Assembly (NCBI GenBank): GCA_002005505.1
Contig: KV908523.1
Coordinates: forward strand, 245,584 to 309,583
Source of the DNA: Botryococcus braunii
Lineage: Eukaryota; Chlorophyta; Trebouxiophyceae
Direction of reading: 5' to 3'
DNA: 64,000 bases
Notes under the pieces: generated by a model
The model's database searches: none
Told to the model about the DNA's origin: nothing
Seen by the model: only the letters and a program-made list of their open reading frames with translations
Part shown: one piece after another, positions 11,400 to 22,540 of the stretch
Layout: every line of letters starts with the position of its first letter
Position numbering within the stretch: the first letter of the stretch is position 1
Translations under genes and position numbers: made by a program

Positions 11400-12820
11400 A
11401 TTCACTAAAATAATGCATAACTTGAGGGGAACACAAAATATGCGGGTATTGGAACGCTGGAAACAGATCTGGATCTGGATTCTGGCACGCTATCACACGG
11501 CCGCCACAGCTTCCCTAAGGTGCAACCGGCCATTCGACAGATCTCTTAGCACTTAATGGAATTATGGTTTTGCAAAATGTGACCTTACATATATGCGCAG
11601 GCTAGATCTGCCAACACTAATTACCACAGGTGATCATCATACACCGCCAAATGGCCACATGTGGTCAAAACCCCTCACCGTTGTTTAATTATCGCTTTTG
11701 GGCAGCGATAATCCCCTTCATCTTGCATTGCTTGTGTCGTCAAGTTGGACACCCCGCCGCAGCCGGTTGACACGTCCCCGGCCCAAACGCTTCTATCTCT
11801 CTTGCGCATGTTTGACTTAATGTCAGAGTATATTGTCTCCAGCTTGTTTGATGATGCACTTTCCTGTAGACATCCTACTGATATTGCCATAGTCAGCATG
11901 GATGGAGGACTGCTCTCGTTATCTCTCGTGGTCAGCGACACTGATCAGTGGTGTCGGAGACAACAGGTTATTTGGCAGTACGGTTCACTTGTACTAACTG
12001 GGTTTTCCGACCCTGCAGTGCGTGGACTTGATAGCGGCATATGCAGCGGTTCCCCCCTTTACATCAGTACCATTGTCCGCACTTCGACGCTTAGGGTACC
12101 CCCATGAGGTTGATTGTCAGCGCCCCCATCCTGTTGACATGGATACAGTTTTAGCCCCCGTTAGGCAGGCCAATACCCTCGATGTGCCTTCCCTCCATGT
12201 TCCCCGCGGTTAGCCCCTACGGATCCCCAGCTATGTACTTATGTGCGGTGGTTTGCGCGCCCTACTAAGGCTCAGCGCTCCCGCCTTTTTTATCTATCTC
12301 TTGGTGTTTCCAAGGTTCGGCTCTTTTTCAGGTTTCGTCTTGGTGTTCATGGCCTTCCCATTGATATGGGCCGCCGGCAGCGGCTTCCGCGTCTTGATCG
12401 CATGTGTGATATGTGTGGTTCCGCTGTGGGTGATGAACACCACTTTGTTTTTGACTGTCCCGCTCTTACCCCGGTGCGGGACAGTTACCCTCAGTTGTTG
12501 TGCTAGTCCCTCACGGTCTCTTCGGCAGTTCATTTGGCAAGCTGACTTGCGTGCGGTTGTATCTTTCACCTCGGATGCCTTCCAGGCTCGTGTAGACTTA
12601 CGCCGGATGCGGTGACGTCTGTGGCTGTCCCTTTCCCCCTTTTTCCCCCCTTTCCCCGTTATGCTTACGCCGTTGCGTGTCTAGTCTTTGTATGGCTACC
12701 TCGTGTGGCCCGCTTTTCTTTATTTCGGCTAGCGTGTGTGTTGTGGACATCTTATCATGCCCTCGTGGCTGGACAGATGTAACTCCTTCCTTTCTTCTTC
12801 GTTACAAAAGTGGAGTGAAA
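11400..12820 (+). pseudogene. LINE remnant, unit 1 (RT core deleted)
   Basis: Two parts of a non-LTR retrotransposon are joined. The first (about 11730-12040) encodes the pre-RT segment (DTDQWCRRQQVIWQYGSLVL). After a deletion of about 1.8 kb relative to unit 2, the second (about 12085-12510) encodes the C-terminal zinc-finger region ([20 protein letters not shown]), a C-x2-C...H-x4/5-C motif like those after LINE RTs. The sequence CATGGATACAGTTTTAGCCC near 12137 is the intact version of the site where the plus-strand Gypsy inserted in unit 2. Confidence 0.75.
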
Positions 12821-14115
12821 AAAACCAGCCCAATGTTCAGGGACCCAAACCCCAATGTTTCAAGCCATGAGTCACACCCGGCGAGCGGCCAGCTGGCGAC
12901 CCACAGCCGCCGCAATGATGAAACTGACCCAACGAATGACAAAATATCCCTCCACACCTTCTTGAGCAATGATGGCTTGGTTCAAAAGCCCCTGGAGCCT
13001 CCACACCTTCTTGAGCAATGATGGCTTGGTTCAAAAGCCCTGGAGCAACAAGGCCAGCGCATCAGCATGCAACCCTCCAAATGTTTCAAAAGCAAAGGCT
13101 TGGAAAGCCACAGGCGGCTGCTGACGCGACAACAAGACAGCATAGCGGGTCTGCTTGTCTTGGGCAGCGCGCGCGGCGGCCCCACCCGGCACGAAGTGTA
13201 GCAAGTTGGCAACTGTGAGTGGGGAAGAGCCAACGATGTCGATATAAAGGTCACGCCCCTCCTCCCACGCATGGAGGCGGAGGTCTGCGCGACGGCTCTC
13301 CTGGCCAGAGACAAGGGTGGGAAAGGCGGGTTCCCGGGTGACACGCTGACGAGCTCAGGTAAGGACAGCGTCCAGGCCGTTACGAACGGAGTAATGTCGG
13401 CCAACAATGGCAACATCCCCCCCTGAGGTGCAGTGGACCGCGTGGTCGCCCCAGACATCCAACTCCCTCAAGCAGCACGGGCATTTGAAGCCAGGCTGGA
13501 AAATGGGTATCAAGAGCTGGTATTGAAGGCGGCAGCGGAACGACTCAGGGGGCATGGTCTGCTGCAAATGGGGAACTGGGAGAGCCAGCAGCCAATCAGA
13601 CGCTCCCGGCTGTGTAAGAGATTGGAGCACAGCACGGTCGCGATCCTAGCGAGCAGGGTCATCAAGAACCTCCCGGTATGCACGTTGAGACAAGGGTGTG
13701 GACAGCCGGGCCTGCACTTTGCTGCGGACAAAATCCGGATCCTCGAAGAGCGCCGCATCGGGAAATCAGGAACAAGGACGCAGTAGTCAGCCTTGGCAGC
13801 TAGGGCAGCGGGGACAAGAGGTGCAGTGGATGTTTCTAGACGGTGGTCCTGAACGGGGGCGGTCTGCGTGACGGAGGCGAGATAGGCACAAGGCAGAAAG
13901 GAAGTGGCCTTAGTGACCCCTAGACCCCCCTGGGCAATAGGCAAGCCAGCCAAGGTCTGCTGCAAAGGGCCAAAACCACCACCTCCAGCTGTGAAAACGG
14001 ATTGGAGGATCTGGGTTTGGAGCATATCAAAAGTCACCAAAGCTTGCTCAGCTGCAGCTGGCGGCATGGTCCGAGCTGTGAAAACCACCTTGCAGGGCCC
14101 AAGGCAACTGCGAAG
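12820..14115 (-). pseudogene. LINE-type reverse transcriptase C-terminal remnant
   Basis: Minus-strand pieces in shifted frames add up to the C-terminus of a different non-LTR reverse transcriptase. In order: a thumb-like segment (LAGLPIAQGGLGVTKATSFL), a Cys/His motif (CPCCLRELDVWGDHAVHC), then RRADLRLHAWEEGRDLYIDI. The last resembles the restriction-endonuclease-like domain found after some plant and algal RTs. The polymerase core is absent, so it is 5'-truncated near 14115. At least two frameshifts separate the pieces. A 56-bp tandem duplication near 12950-13045 lies at its 3' end. Confidence 0.65.
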
Positions 14116-14119
14116 CAAA

Positions 14120-14643
14120 CCTTCCTTCTCGAAAGGTACGGGGTTTACATTGTGGCCACGTCTAGGGCCTACAGTCAAGCACCACGACTCCCAACCAAAC
14201 TTCGACACACAGGTTCGATTCCACGACGTCGACAGTAAACCTGACAGTAATCCTCTGATGGAATTATCGCACCCTTGCTGGCCACAGGAAAACATGGCAT
14301 AATCCATGGCGGGGACAACCGATGTCAGGCTGGACTCACCCATACTGCACATACGATCCCGGGGGAAGCCCTTGTACGAAATACTAACACAGTACTCAAT
14401 ATGCAAACACTTAAGCGTGTTTTTATATCTTAGGTTCCAGGGTTTAGGGTTCATATCTTAGTGTTTAGGGAAACCCTACCCTGCTCCTCGCTCATGTATC
14501 TTATGAGATACAATGCCCTAACTAATTATCTAGGGCAATGTATGTAGATACAATAAGTGGATAACTCGACCCCCAACATGTACCTCTGCATAGAGCCCCA
14601 GACTTCATCTCCCTCTGAAGCCTGTCTAGATACTTTCGTAATT
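14120..14643 (+). repeat. R2 module (start of unit 2)
   Basis: Matched at 39678-40322 and 43645-43662/49708-50180. It carries a CCAGGGTTTAGGGTTC telomere-like motif near 14438 and is followed directly by R1. No protein-coding capacity is credible, since frames are not preserved between copies. Confidence 0.8.
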
Positions 14644-14912
14644 ACGCAAGTAAGAACCCTTATCAGAACCCTTCCATGACTCGGCCTAGGATGTCATTAC
14701 CTCCCAATTGACACTGGCAGGCAACAAGGGATCTCCTGTATTGAGAGGGTCTGTACTATGTGTTCATTAGGGCATGCCATTAAATGCGTACCCTCACGAA
14801 GTCCCCACCATAAAGCCAAAACTCTATTGAAATAGAGAGTGAAAAGCCTCGTACCCAGCTGAGGGACACTTTTAAAAAAGGTTAATATTCAGTCAAGATA
14901 CAAAGCGTGTAG
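14643..14912 (+). repeat. R1 module, unit 2
   Basis: Close match to 6955-7240 and 40323-40590. It is followed almost at once by the minus-strand Gypsy LTR. About 460 bp of X present in unit 1 (7225-7684) is missing around that insertion. Confidence 0.85.
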
Positions 14913-14949
14913 TATAGCTTAGCGGAAGAGGTTTAGGAATCAGACAATT

Positions 14950-15162
14950 TGTGGTGTGCTTGGAAAGAGTGTTACATGATTGATTCGCAAGCCCACTCTT
15001 AAACCCAGGGTGGGTTGAATTATACTGTACTGCCTCAGACGCGTAGTCGGGCAACCGAGCGAACTACCTGAGCGAGGTTGTACTGCGAACCCAGATCACA
15101 TGGCAAGTCAATGAGCAATGCCAAGGACCATACTAGAGCATTATACCCTAGGAAATGCTACA
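14950..15162 (-). repeat. Gypsy 1 3' LTR
   Basis: TGTGGTGTGC...GGAAATGCTACA on the plus strand, with TG..CA ends on the coding strand. Nine further bases (cagacaatt, 14941-14949) are also shared with the other LTR side, so the true LTR may be 222 bp and not end in CA. Confidence 0.9.
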
Positions 15163-15185
15163 TGCCCTCCCCCTTGGCATAAGCT
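15163..15185 (-). promoter_or_regulatory. Gypsy 1 polypurine tract
   Basis: On the minus strand, CCAAGGGGGAGGGCA abuts the TG of the 3' LTR. It is the expected primer for plus-strand cDNA synthesis. Confidence 0.8.
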
Positions 15186-15917
15186 ATGAGATGGTGTTTA
15201 TGGCAATGGAGCCACAAACGTAAGACAGGGGTATCACGAACCCTGCTTACTGTAACTATAGATAATCACACCTCCTATAGTTATCAAACCAGCAAGTCAG
15301 AGGATGAAGTCCACAAAGCAATTTAGCACGACACAGACGAGGGACTCATCTGCTCAATGCTCGAATACCTTAACATTCTAAGGACTATCGTCTGCAAGGC
15401 GGATCCTCTAACTTAGGGGACGAACTCTCTAGACAGCACTCACACCAGTGATGAAACAATTAGGTTGAGTCATTAGACTAGCACTTGTCCGAACCTTAGG
15501 TCCAGTTACCCTGCACTGCAGTGTAACCTTCGCTTGAGGTGGCTTTCCAGCACAGGCATAAGGCATATTGTCTAGAGCAGCAAGCCATACACAGCTAACT
15601 ACCATATAGTGTATCTCATGGGTAAGATACTAAAGCAAGTCATGCAGACACGGAACTACAATTTGCAGCTACACTGCCACAGCAAGTGCATCACAAAATG
15701 GAGCCGTGGGTCAAGGAAACATAACCCATGCAAAGCATATGAACAAGAGACATGCATGCAAGTCCCAATTCATGATCCCTCTCCCTCCCAGACCCTTCCA
15801 CCCTCCCTCCCTCTCAGATCCAAGCTGGCTAGCGAAGTCCAAGGGTCATCAGCCGCAAATGGCTGGAAAAGTCTCAAGGCCGCAAGTGGCTCAACAAGGG
15901 ATGCCCGCAAGTGGGAC

Positions 15918-18900
15918 TTAAGAAAGGACGGGGGCAGCTGCCACGTCGTCTGCCAAGTGGCGAACATGGGCAAGGGGCACCCAAGTGTTCTCAGTCTCAT
16001 CATAGCCCATCCATTTGACCAAGTACCGCCAAGACTTTCCAACTCTCTTTTTAGCAATGATGGCCTCAACTTCATAAACGCCGCCACGCTTATCTGCATA
16101 CAAAGGAGGTGGTGAAGTAACAGTCACTGGTACAGATGAAGACACATAAGGTTTCAGCTGGGAAACATGAAACACAGGATGAATGTTCACAGTCTCAGGC
16201 AAGATAAGTCTAAAAGCACGAGTACCAACTGCGGCAGCAATAGTAAAGGGCCCAAAATACTTAGCTGATAGTTTTGACGAGAGCCCAGGTGAAAGCTGGT
16301 TCTTCCTTGCAGCCAGCATCACCTGGTCCCCCACCTTGAAAGGGTGGTCTCGTCTCTTTCTATCTGCATAAGGCTTCTGCCTTTGCTGTGCAGAGGCAAG
16401 ATTAGACTTGGCACTTTTCAAGGCAGTCTGCAGCCCCTCAACCCACTCAGACACAGCAGGATTTGCAGAACGTGAAGGAACAGCAGAAGACAAGGGAGTA
16501 AGGGGATGGCGCCCGTGATTCAGGAAGAAGGGTGTCTGCAGTGTGGAAGCCTGGAGAGAGTTATTGTAAGCAAACTCCACCATGCTTAAATACTTGCACC
16601 AGTCATCCTGTCTCGGCCCCACAAACCCTCTTAACATGTCTTCCATGGTCCGATTCATTCTCTCTGTCTGCCCGTCTGTCTGAGGGTGGTAAGCAGTAGA
16701 CATAGCAATCTCAGTACCCAATAATTTAACAAAGGCCTTCCAAAAATGGCTAGTGAACCTCGGATCTCTATCACTCACAATGGAGGTACACATTCCAAAT
16801 CTCACAAAGACCCTGTCTATAAACAGTTGTGCAAGTTGAGGTGCATTGATGGTTTTAGTGCATGCAGCCAAGACACACAACTTAGAAAACCTATCCACAA
16901 ATACCACAATAGAATCAAACCCACAACAGACAGGTAAATCAGTCACTAAATCAAGGGAAACGCTCTGCCAAGGTCCATCTGGAATGGGCAGTGGCTGAAG
17001 CAAACCATAAGGTACGGCTCAAGTTCCTTTAGTGCGCTGGCAGGTGTCACAAGACCTGCAAAAGTCCCTGATTGATGAGCTGAGACGTGGCCACCAAAAC
17101 TCCCTGCACACTAGCTCATACATCTTGTTAATACCAAGATGGCCAGAAAAGGGTGTGGTATGGCACTCTCTCAGCACCTTTTCTCTGAATGCATCAGGTA
17201 CATAGACCTTCCCTGATTGCACAGAATAAGGTACAGAGTCCCTCAATACCAAAACACCTTCATCCACAAGTTTAGCAACTGTGGGATCAGAAACACAAAG
17301 CAAGGCAATCTCTTGTAAGAGAGAAGAGACAGCAACAGAGGAGACATGCATCACTGCAAGGTCAACACGCCTAGACAAGGCATCTGCAACCACATTATCA
17401 GTGCCTTTAACATACTTTATATCAGGCATAAACCTCATAATCTCAGTGAGCCAACGTTCCTGCCTACTAGTCCTAACAGGAGCAGTCAGTAAGTACTTTA
17501 AAGCCTGCTGATCAGTGTGAACTGTAAATTTAGCTCCCAGCAACAAATGTTTCCATTTAAGCAAAGCATGAACAAGAGCCAATAATTCTCTGTCATACGG
17601 GGCCAATTTTCTCTCAGGGGGCTGGAGTTTCCTGGACTCGAAGGCGACGGGCTGCAGTCCCTGGCCTTGATCCTGCTGCAAAACAGCACCCACAGCAAAG
17701 CCTGAGGCATCTACATGCACAACAAAAGGTTTGTCTAAGTCTGGCATTAACAAACATGGAGGAGAGGACACAAGATCCTTCAATGCAATGAAGGCTTGGG
17801 CTTGGGGTCCCTCCCAAGTCCATGGCACATCCTTTTTGAGCAACTCAGTAAGAGGATAAGCAACATGTGCAAAATGATCCATAAATGTGTCATAGTATTG
17901 AGTCAAGCCTAAGAAACCTCTCAACTGAGACACATTCAAGGGAGTGGGCCAGTCCCGGATGGCTGCAACCTTCCTCGGATCCACCATAATCCCTTGGGGT
18001 GTCAACAAGTGTCCCAAGTATTCCACCTGCTTAGAAACAAACTCACATTTAGATCTTTTACAATAGAATTTATGTTCCCTAAGCACTGACAGGATAATAC
18101 GTAAGTGCTCCATGTGTTCTTCAACAGACTTAGAATATATCAGGATGTCATCCAGGTAAACCAACACAAACCTATCCAGAAAGGGAGCCAGGATAGTATT
18201 CATAACAGATTGAGAAGTGGCAGGAGCATTAGTTAACCCAAAAGGCATGACAGTGAACTCATAATGACCATAACGGGTTTTAAAAGCAGTCTTTTCTATA
18301 CTATCCTCATGCATACGAATCTGGTGGTAGCCAGAGGCAAGGTCAAGCTTAGAAAACACACAACTTCCATGCAACTGCTCAAACATTTCATCAATCCTAG
18401 GTAAAGGGTGTTGATTTCTCACTGTAACCCTGTTCAAGGCTCTATAGTCAATACACAAACGCCAACCACCATCCTTCTTCGGGACGAACAGGATAGGTGC
18501 ACCAAAAGGGGAAGTCGATGGGCGGATGAAGCCCCTCTCTAGGAGCTCCTGCAACTGTGCACGAAGTTCAGCAAGCTGGGCTCCGGACAGTGGATAAATG
18601 CGGGAGGCTGGAGGAACTGCGCCCGGCTCCAATCTAATATAGTGGTCTCCAGCACGAGAGGGAGGCAGGCCCTGAGGCAGTCCTGAAAGGACATCTTTAA
18701 ATTCCTGCAAAAGCTGCTCCAACTCTGGCACGTTATATGTATTAGTATCTAAGGAGGATTCGGTCACTGCATTAAGCTGAATCATATACATTGGTTCACC
18801 CAACTGGACCAACTCTTCCACTTCTATGGAGGAGATCACATACTCAGGTACACCTGACCTTTGGCAGCCCACAAGTACATGTGTCCTATCAGAATGAATC

Positions 18901-19823
18901 AATGACACTGCATTTAGCTTCCAATTTACAACCGGATTAAACATAGTCAACCAAGGTTTCCCTAAAACAAGGTCATAGTATGCCAACTCTGTGGGGAGAC
19001 AGGTGACTCCAAAATCCAGAGACCCCACAGTCAGGTCAATTGCCACACTACTCTCTACTATAGAGGTCCTACCATCAGCAACACGAATAGCAACATGTGA
19101 ACTTAAAGAAGCAGTGGGAAGGGTAAGCTCCTGCACAAGTTTATTATCAATAAAATTTGCAGAGGCCCCACTGTCCAACAAAATCCTGACAGGTCTATCA
19201 GTAAGAATTCCCTCAAATTCAATGCACGTAGAGGAAAGATCAGGACCATTCACAGTCTGGCTAGTGTTTAACTGTACAAAAGAGTCAAAAGAAGTTGCGG
19301 GCAGGGGTTTCTTCTTCACACTAAGACAACCAGTCTGAACCAGGCAACGAAACAAGGGCAAGCCTGTATTGGAACTGCAGTGGGGTGTGCACATATAGGT
19401 GGAAGTAAGACCCAGTGCATCCAAAACAGAAGCCGAGAGTAATAAATCATGAGACTGTTGTTGTGTAGTCCCTTCCAGCACCTGTTCACAGCTGCCTTGA
19501 CAAGAGAACACTGTCAATCTTGTCCCTGGCAATAGTTGTGACACAAGCTGGCTAACAGTACACTCCCTGTTACTACTATCAACAAACAAGACAACATGAG
19601 CATCACTAGAAGGAAGGTGAGGAGCTGCATCTCTCTTAAACATGCACACAGGACTAGCTAGGTCACTGGCATGGGGGGATGTCTGAAACTCTCTACATAT
19701 ACCATGCCCATCCACATAATGGGTCATAAAAGAATGGCAACAACTGTGAAAGAAATCCTGCAGAGTACCAAGTCCATACACGATAGGAATCCCATACTGC
19801 GTAACGGGACAGTTGGCAGACAT
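15918..19823 (-). pseudogene. pol: Gypsy 1 pol: protease-RT-RNase H-integrase-chromodomain (one stop)
   Basis: From about residue 215: aspartic protease (RILLDSGASANFID), RT with YLDDILIYSKS near residue 554, and RNase H (VVHVDASGFAVGAVL) near residue 700. The HHCC zinc finger follows (HLGINKMYELVCREFWWPRL, CRSCDTCQRTKG). A single in-frame TGA at 17019-17021 precedes the integrase core (SLDLVTDLP, VSDRDPRFTS, HPQTDGQTERMNRTMEDM: the D,D,E triad) and a chromodomain (YEVEAIIAKKRVGKSWRYLV, KWMGYDETENTW), which in chromoviruses directs integration to modified chromatin. Apart from the stop the frame is open, so it was functional recently. The ATG at 19823 follows a TGA in frame, 46 nt after the gag stop. 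Confidence 0.93.
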
Positions 19824-19869
19824 CTGAGGCAGGCCTCACACTGCTGCAATACCAAAGAAGAACACCAAA

Positions 19870-20910
19870 TCAAGTGGTGTTTGATTTGTGACGTTGCTTT
19901 CTGAGCTCTGGGTGCAATTGGAAGCACCGCTCAGCTGCGTGCCCAGGCTTGCCACAATGCGTGCAAGTCTGCGTGGCAGGTTTGGAAGTACCAGGGCTCT
20001 TGGAGTCGCTTGGGCCTTTTGGAGGTTGGTGCGGCGTCCTGGAGTGACTGGGGATATCTGAAATAGTTACTGCATGCTTGAAAAGGTCCACAAGTGTCTT
20101 GGGATACTGTAGCGAGATGGGTTTTTGCAAATCTGCCCTGCAGCCCTGCAAAAACAAGTGGCACAGAGTGTCCTCAGCAAATGCACTTGGAACCTTTGCA
20201 CGTAAAGCATTAAACGTAGCAATATATGTTCTCATATCCTGTTTGCCCTGCGAAAGATTGAGCAGCTGCTCCAGGTACCGTTTGTGCAACTCTACAGGCC
20301 TAAATGCCACTGTCAGAGCTGACACAAAATCACCCCACGTCCCATAGGCTGACAAACTGCTAGAAGCAATCAGATGAAATTGCCCTGTCCACCAATCAAG
20401 AGCCTTCCCCCTCAGAAACATCGACGCGACTTCCACTGCACGAGTAGATGTGAGATCTATCCCATATGCCCTCAAGTACATTTCGCACTGCATTAGCCAA
20501 GGATCAAGCTTCATTGCATCCCCTTCAAATACAGGTGGATCAGGAAACTTCAGGGAGGGCTTCCCTGAACCCGAAGAGACGGAAGCCGATGCCGCAGTAG
20601 CCGTTGGCATAGGCTGAGTCGTGACAACAGGAACAGGCTGCGCTAAAGCCCGCTGAATGATTTCTGCAAATCCATCCAAGAGGTTCTGGGTCGTGGCATC
20701 AGGTGGAGCAATCGACGGAACACTAGATCCTGCCGCAGCAACCTCTGCGGGTAGAGCACCGATAGAGACCAAATGCCTAATCATGAGAGCTGGATCTACA
20801 TCCGAAAGATCTATATCGTCATCAACAGAGGGATCTACAGAAGGATCTGGGTCAACACGACCTGGGCTAGGTGCACGGGCTCGAGACCCCGAACGAGGAT
20901 TGCGAGACAT
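19870..20910 (-). CDS. gag: Gypsy 1 gag with CCHC zinc knuckle
   Basis: The frame is open to 20976, but the first ATG is at 20910 (MSRNPRSGSRARAPSPGRVD). A central retrotransposon-gag capsid region (LKFPDPPVFEGDAMKLDPWL, DWWTGQFHLI, FRPVELHKRYLEQLLNLSQG) is followed by one zinc knuckle (CTHCGKPGHAAERC). It forms the particle and binds RNA. It lies in a different frame from pol with a 46-nt gap, so pol needs re-initiation or another translation mechanism. No lesion is seen. Confidence 0.88.
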   Translation of the reverse strand: MSRNPRSGSRARAPSPGRVDPDPSVDPSVDDDIDLSDVDPALMIRHLVSIGALPAEVAAAGSSVPSIAPPDATTQNLLDGFAEIIQRALAQPVPVVTTQPMPTATAASASVSSGSGKPSLKFPDPPVFEGDAMKLDPWLMQCEMYLRAYGIDLTSTRAVEVASMFLRGKALDWWTGQFHLIASSSLSAYGTWGDFVSALTVAFRPVELHKRYLEQLLNLSQGKQDMRTYIATFNALRAKVPSAFAEDTLCHLFLQGCRADLQKPISLQYPKTLVDLFKHAVTISDIPSHSRTPHQPPKGPSDSKSPGTSKPATQTCTHCGKPGHAAERCFQLHPELRKQRHKSNTT

Positions 20911-20978
20911 CTCTAAGCACGAAAGAAAGAACTCACCACAAACGAACGACAAGGAACTATCATTGTCGCCAGACAATT

Positions 20979-21191
20979 TGTGGTGTGCTTGGAAAGAGTG
21001 TTACATGACTGATTCGCAAGCCCACTCTTAAACCCAGGGTGGGTTGAATTATACTGTACTGCCTCAGACGCGTAGTCGGGCAACCGAGCGAACTACCTGA
21101 GCGAGGTTGTACTGCGAACCCAGATCACATGGCAAGTCAATGAGCAATGCCAAGGACCACACTAGAGCATTATACCCTAGGAAATGCTACA
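20979..21191 (-). repeat. Gypsy 1 5' LTR
   Basis: Aligns with 14950-15162 without gaps at an offset of 6029. On the coding strand it is followed by AATTGTCTGGCGACAATG; the TGGCGACAATG part is a plausible primer-binding site, but the tRNA was not identified. Confidence 0.9.
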
Positions 21192-21742
21192 AAGCCTGAA
21201 CCCTGTGAAGCCTGTCATGCACGGAGAACCCCATGGGAGTACCCGTGGCCATATGCATGCTTGTAGTGATCCAGAAATTACATTGTCCTTGTTTTTGCAA
21301 ACAAGGGAAGGTTGCACCATATGTGTACGGCACTAAACCTTAGCTGTACAATTGTGTACTTTATAATGTCTATAACATAAATGGCTTATAAACCAAACAC
21401 TTGGACCGCGAGCAATATACTTAACTTAGGTTCTGATACAAGTGTATCTTGCTCACCATCTCCAAATTGTCATAAGTGCTGAGGGCATCAAAAGCTCCTC
21501 TAAGCAAAACAGACCAGTTCAAAGCTGATACAGTAAGTCCTTAACACTCGTCTCAATGTTGCTGAGATACATTGCTCAGAAGTGCATAAAAACCATTATT
21601 CAATAATGCTCGAATTGTTCAATATTGCTGCACATGTAATGCTCCATTACTCCAAGTCAGAATTGCGAATTACTTTGCTGTTGCAACAAATCAAATGATA
21701 CCATTTTTCATCATTATCAAATGATACCATTTTTCATCATAA

Positions 21743-22033
21743 TTACTGCTGTACTTCTTCCCATTCAAATTCATAGTCTGAGTCCATGACTTCCATCTTG
21801 ATCTGAAGACTCTGCATGTCTGATGCTATTTTCGCTGCCTTCCTTTCTCTCCTCTCAGCACGAGTTCTGCTTCTCTTTTTCTTCTTAGGCTGCTGTCGCT
21901 GCTGCACATCCTGCAGCTGTTCTCGTGGCTGCACAACTGCTGGCTGCACAACTTGTTTCTCTTTCTCATCACTGCTCTCATGATCCAGTAATGCTCTTCC
22001 CTGGACCATCCCCTTTCTGTAATACTGTCTCAA
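21743..22033 (-). CDS. SR element basic/coiled ORF (96 aa)
   Basis: Lies between A1 and B1. It is Gln-rich, then strongly basic (KKKKRSRTRAERRERKAAK), and ends acidic (DSDYEFEWEEVQQ). Nothing recognised; it could be a terminal exon of the SR transcript or an independent ORF. Confidence 0.35.
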   Translation of the reverse strand: MRQYYRKGMVQGRALLDHESSDEKEKQVVQPAVVQPREQLQDVQQRQQPKKKKRSRTRAERRERKAAKIASDMQSLQIKMEVMDSDYEFEWEEVQQ

Positions 22034-22216
22034 GCCATCTCACTCTCGCGCCTTCGCTATCAAGCATAATTTCTTCAACTACAAATACACACGTCCCAGT
22101 ATATAAACCCGTTAGGCTGGTAGGCCAGACGGACTTGATATGCCTGAGACTTCACGTGATCACCGTGACTGACGTTACTCACGTGAACGATCACTAAACA
22201 CATATCATGATTTAAT

Positions 22217-22540
22217 TCACGACATATATGTAGTGATCCAGAAAGGGTCTGATCCCACCTCCAAGTCCCCATGCCCAGTGACCTGCAGAGGATTAAACAA
22301 CTGCCTCTCAAATATCTGGTGCATTTTGGCAACTTTGGAAACAAACTTCTCCAAGTCAGATGCTGTCTTCTGTAAAGTGTGTGTCACCAATGGTTCATTG
22401 AAAAAGTCCTTCATAATCTCTCTATCAGTCTTGCCAGGAAACTTGGATATAATGTCATGTAAATACAAGGCTCTCTTAACCAAGTCACATTGTGTAACGG
22501 TATTAGCCAGAGACTTCTTGGTACTGTCAAGTTCAGTCAT
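22217..22540 (-). CDS. SR element C-terminal ORF or exon (107 aa), copy 2
   Basis: Same as 54-377 with two substitutions. The frame crosses A2-tata-B1 and uses a TGA inside B1. Helical, charged, unknown function. Confidence 0.45.
   Translation of the reverse strand: MTELDSTKKSLANTVTQCDLVKRALYLHDIISKFPGKTDREIMKDFFNEPLVTHTLQKTASDLEKFVSKVAKMHQIFERQLFNPLQVTGHGDLEVGSDPFWITTYMS

Larger units (their letters stand above)
6955..14120 (+). repeat. Tandem array unit 1 (R1-X-Fbox-LINE)
   Basis: Colinear with unit 2 and unit 3: R1 (6955-7240), X (7240-8650), GAT microsatellite, antisense F-box gene (9234-10164), antisense exon-like blocks (10520-10978), then LINE sequence (about 11400-12820). It lacks a 5' R2. 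An internal deletion of about 1.8 kb removes most of the LINE reverse transcriptase between about 12040 and 12085. A minus-strand LINE remnant (12820-14115) is inserted before the next R2. Confidence 0.8.
14941..21191 (-). mobile_element. Ty3/Gypsy chromovirus 1 (full length, minus strand)
   Basis: Complete LTR retrotransposon: 3' LTR at left, a 750-bp non-coding 3' region, integrase with chromodomain, RNase H, RT, protease, gag, then 5' LTR. The LTRs differ at 2 of 213 positions. A purine tract AAGGGGGAGGGCA directly precedes the 3' LTR. No target-site duplication is visible; the flanks are rearranged parts of the tandem unit, so a deletion probably accompanied or followed insertion. Confidence 0.93.

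Noticed and set aside
13510..14454. 314-aa minus-strand ORF as a single protein
   Set aside because: Its N-terminal third is non-coding R2 sequence whose frame is not kept at 39475-40007 or 49718-49969; only the part below about 14115 is LINE protein.
14430..14475. Telomere array
   Set aside because: Only one or two TTTAGGG-like motifs are present per R2 copy; this is not a telomeric tract.
14908..14945. tRNA-like sequence (TATAGCTTAGCGGAAGAGG)
   Set aside because: It resembles a D-arm, but no cloverleaf can be completed before the Gypsy 1 LTR starts.
19724..19927. Overlapping ORF linking Gypsy 1 gag and pol
   Set aside because: It is in a third frame and has no retroelement similarity.
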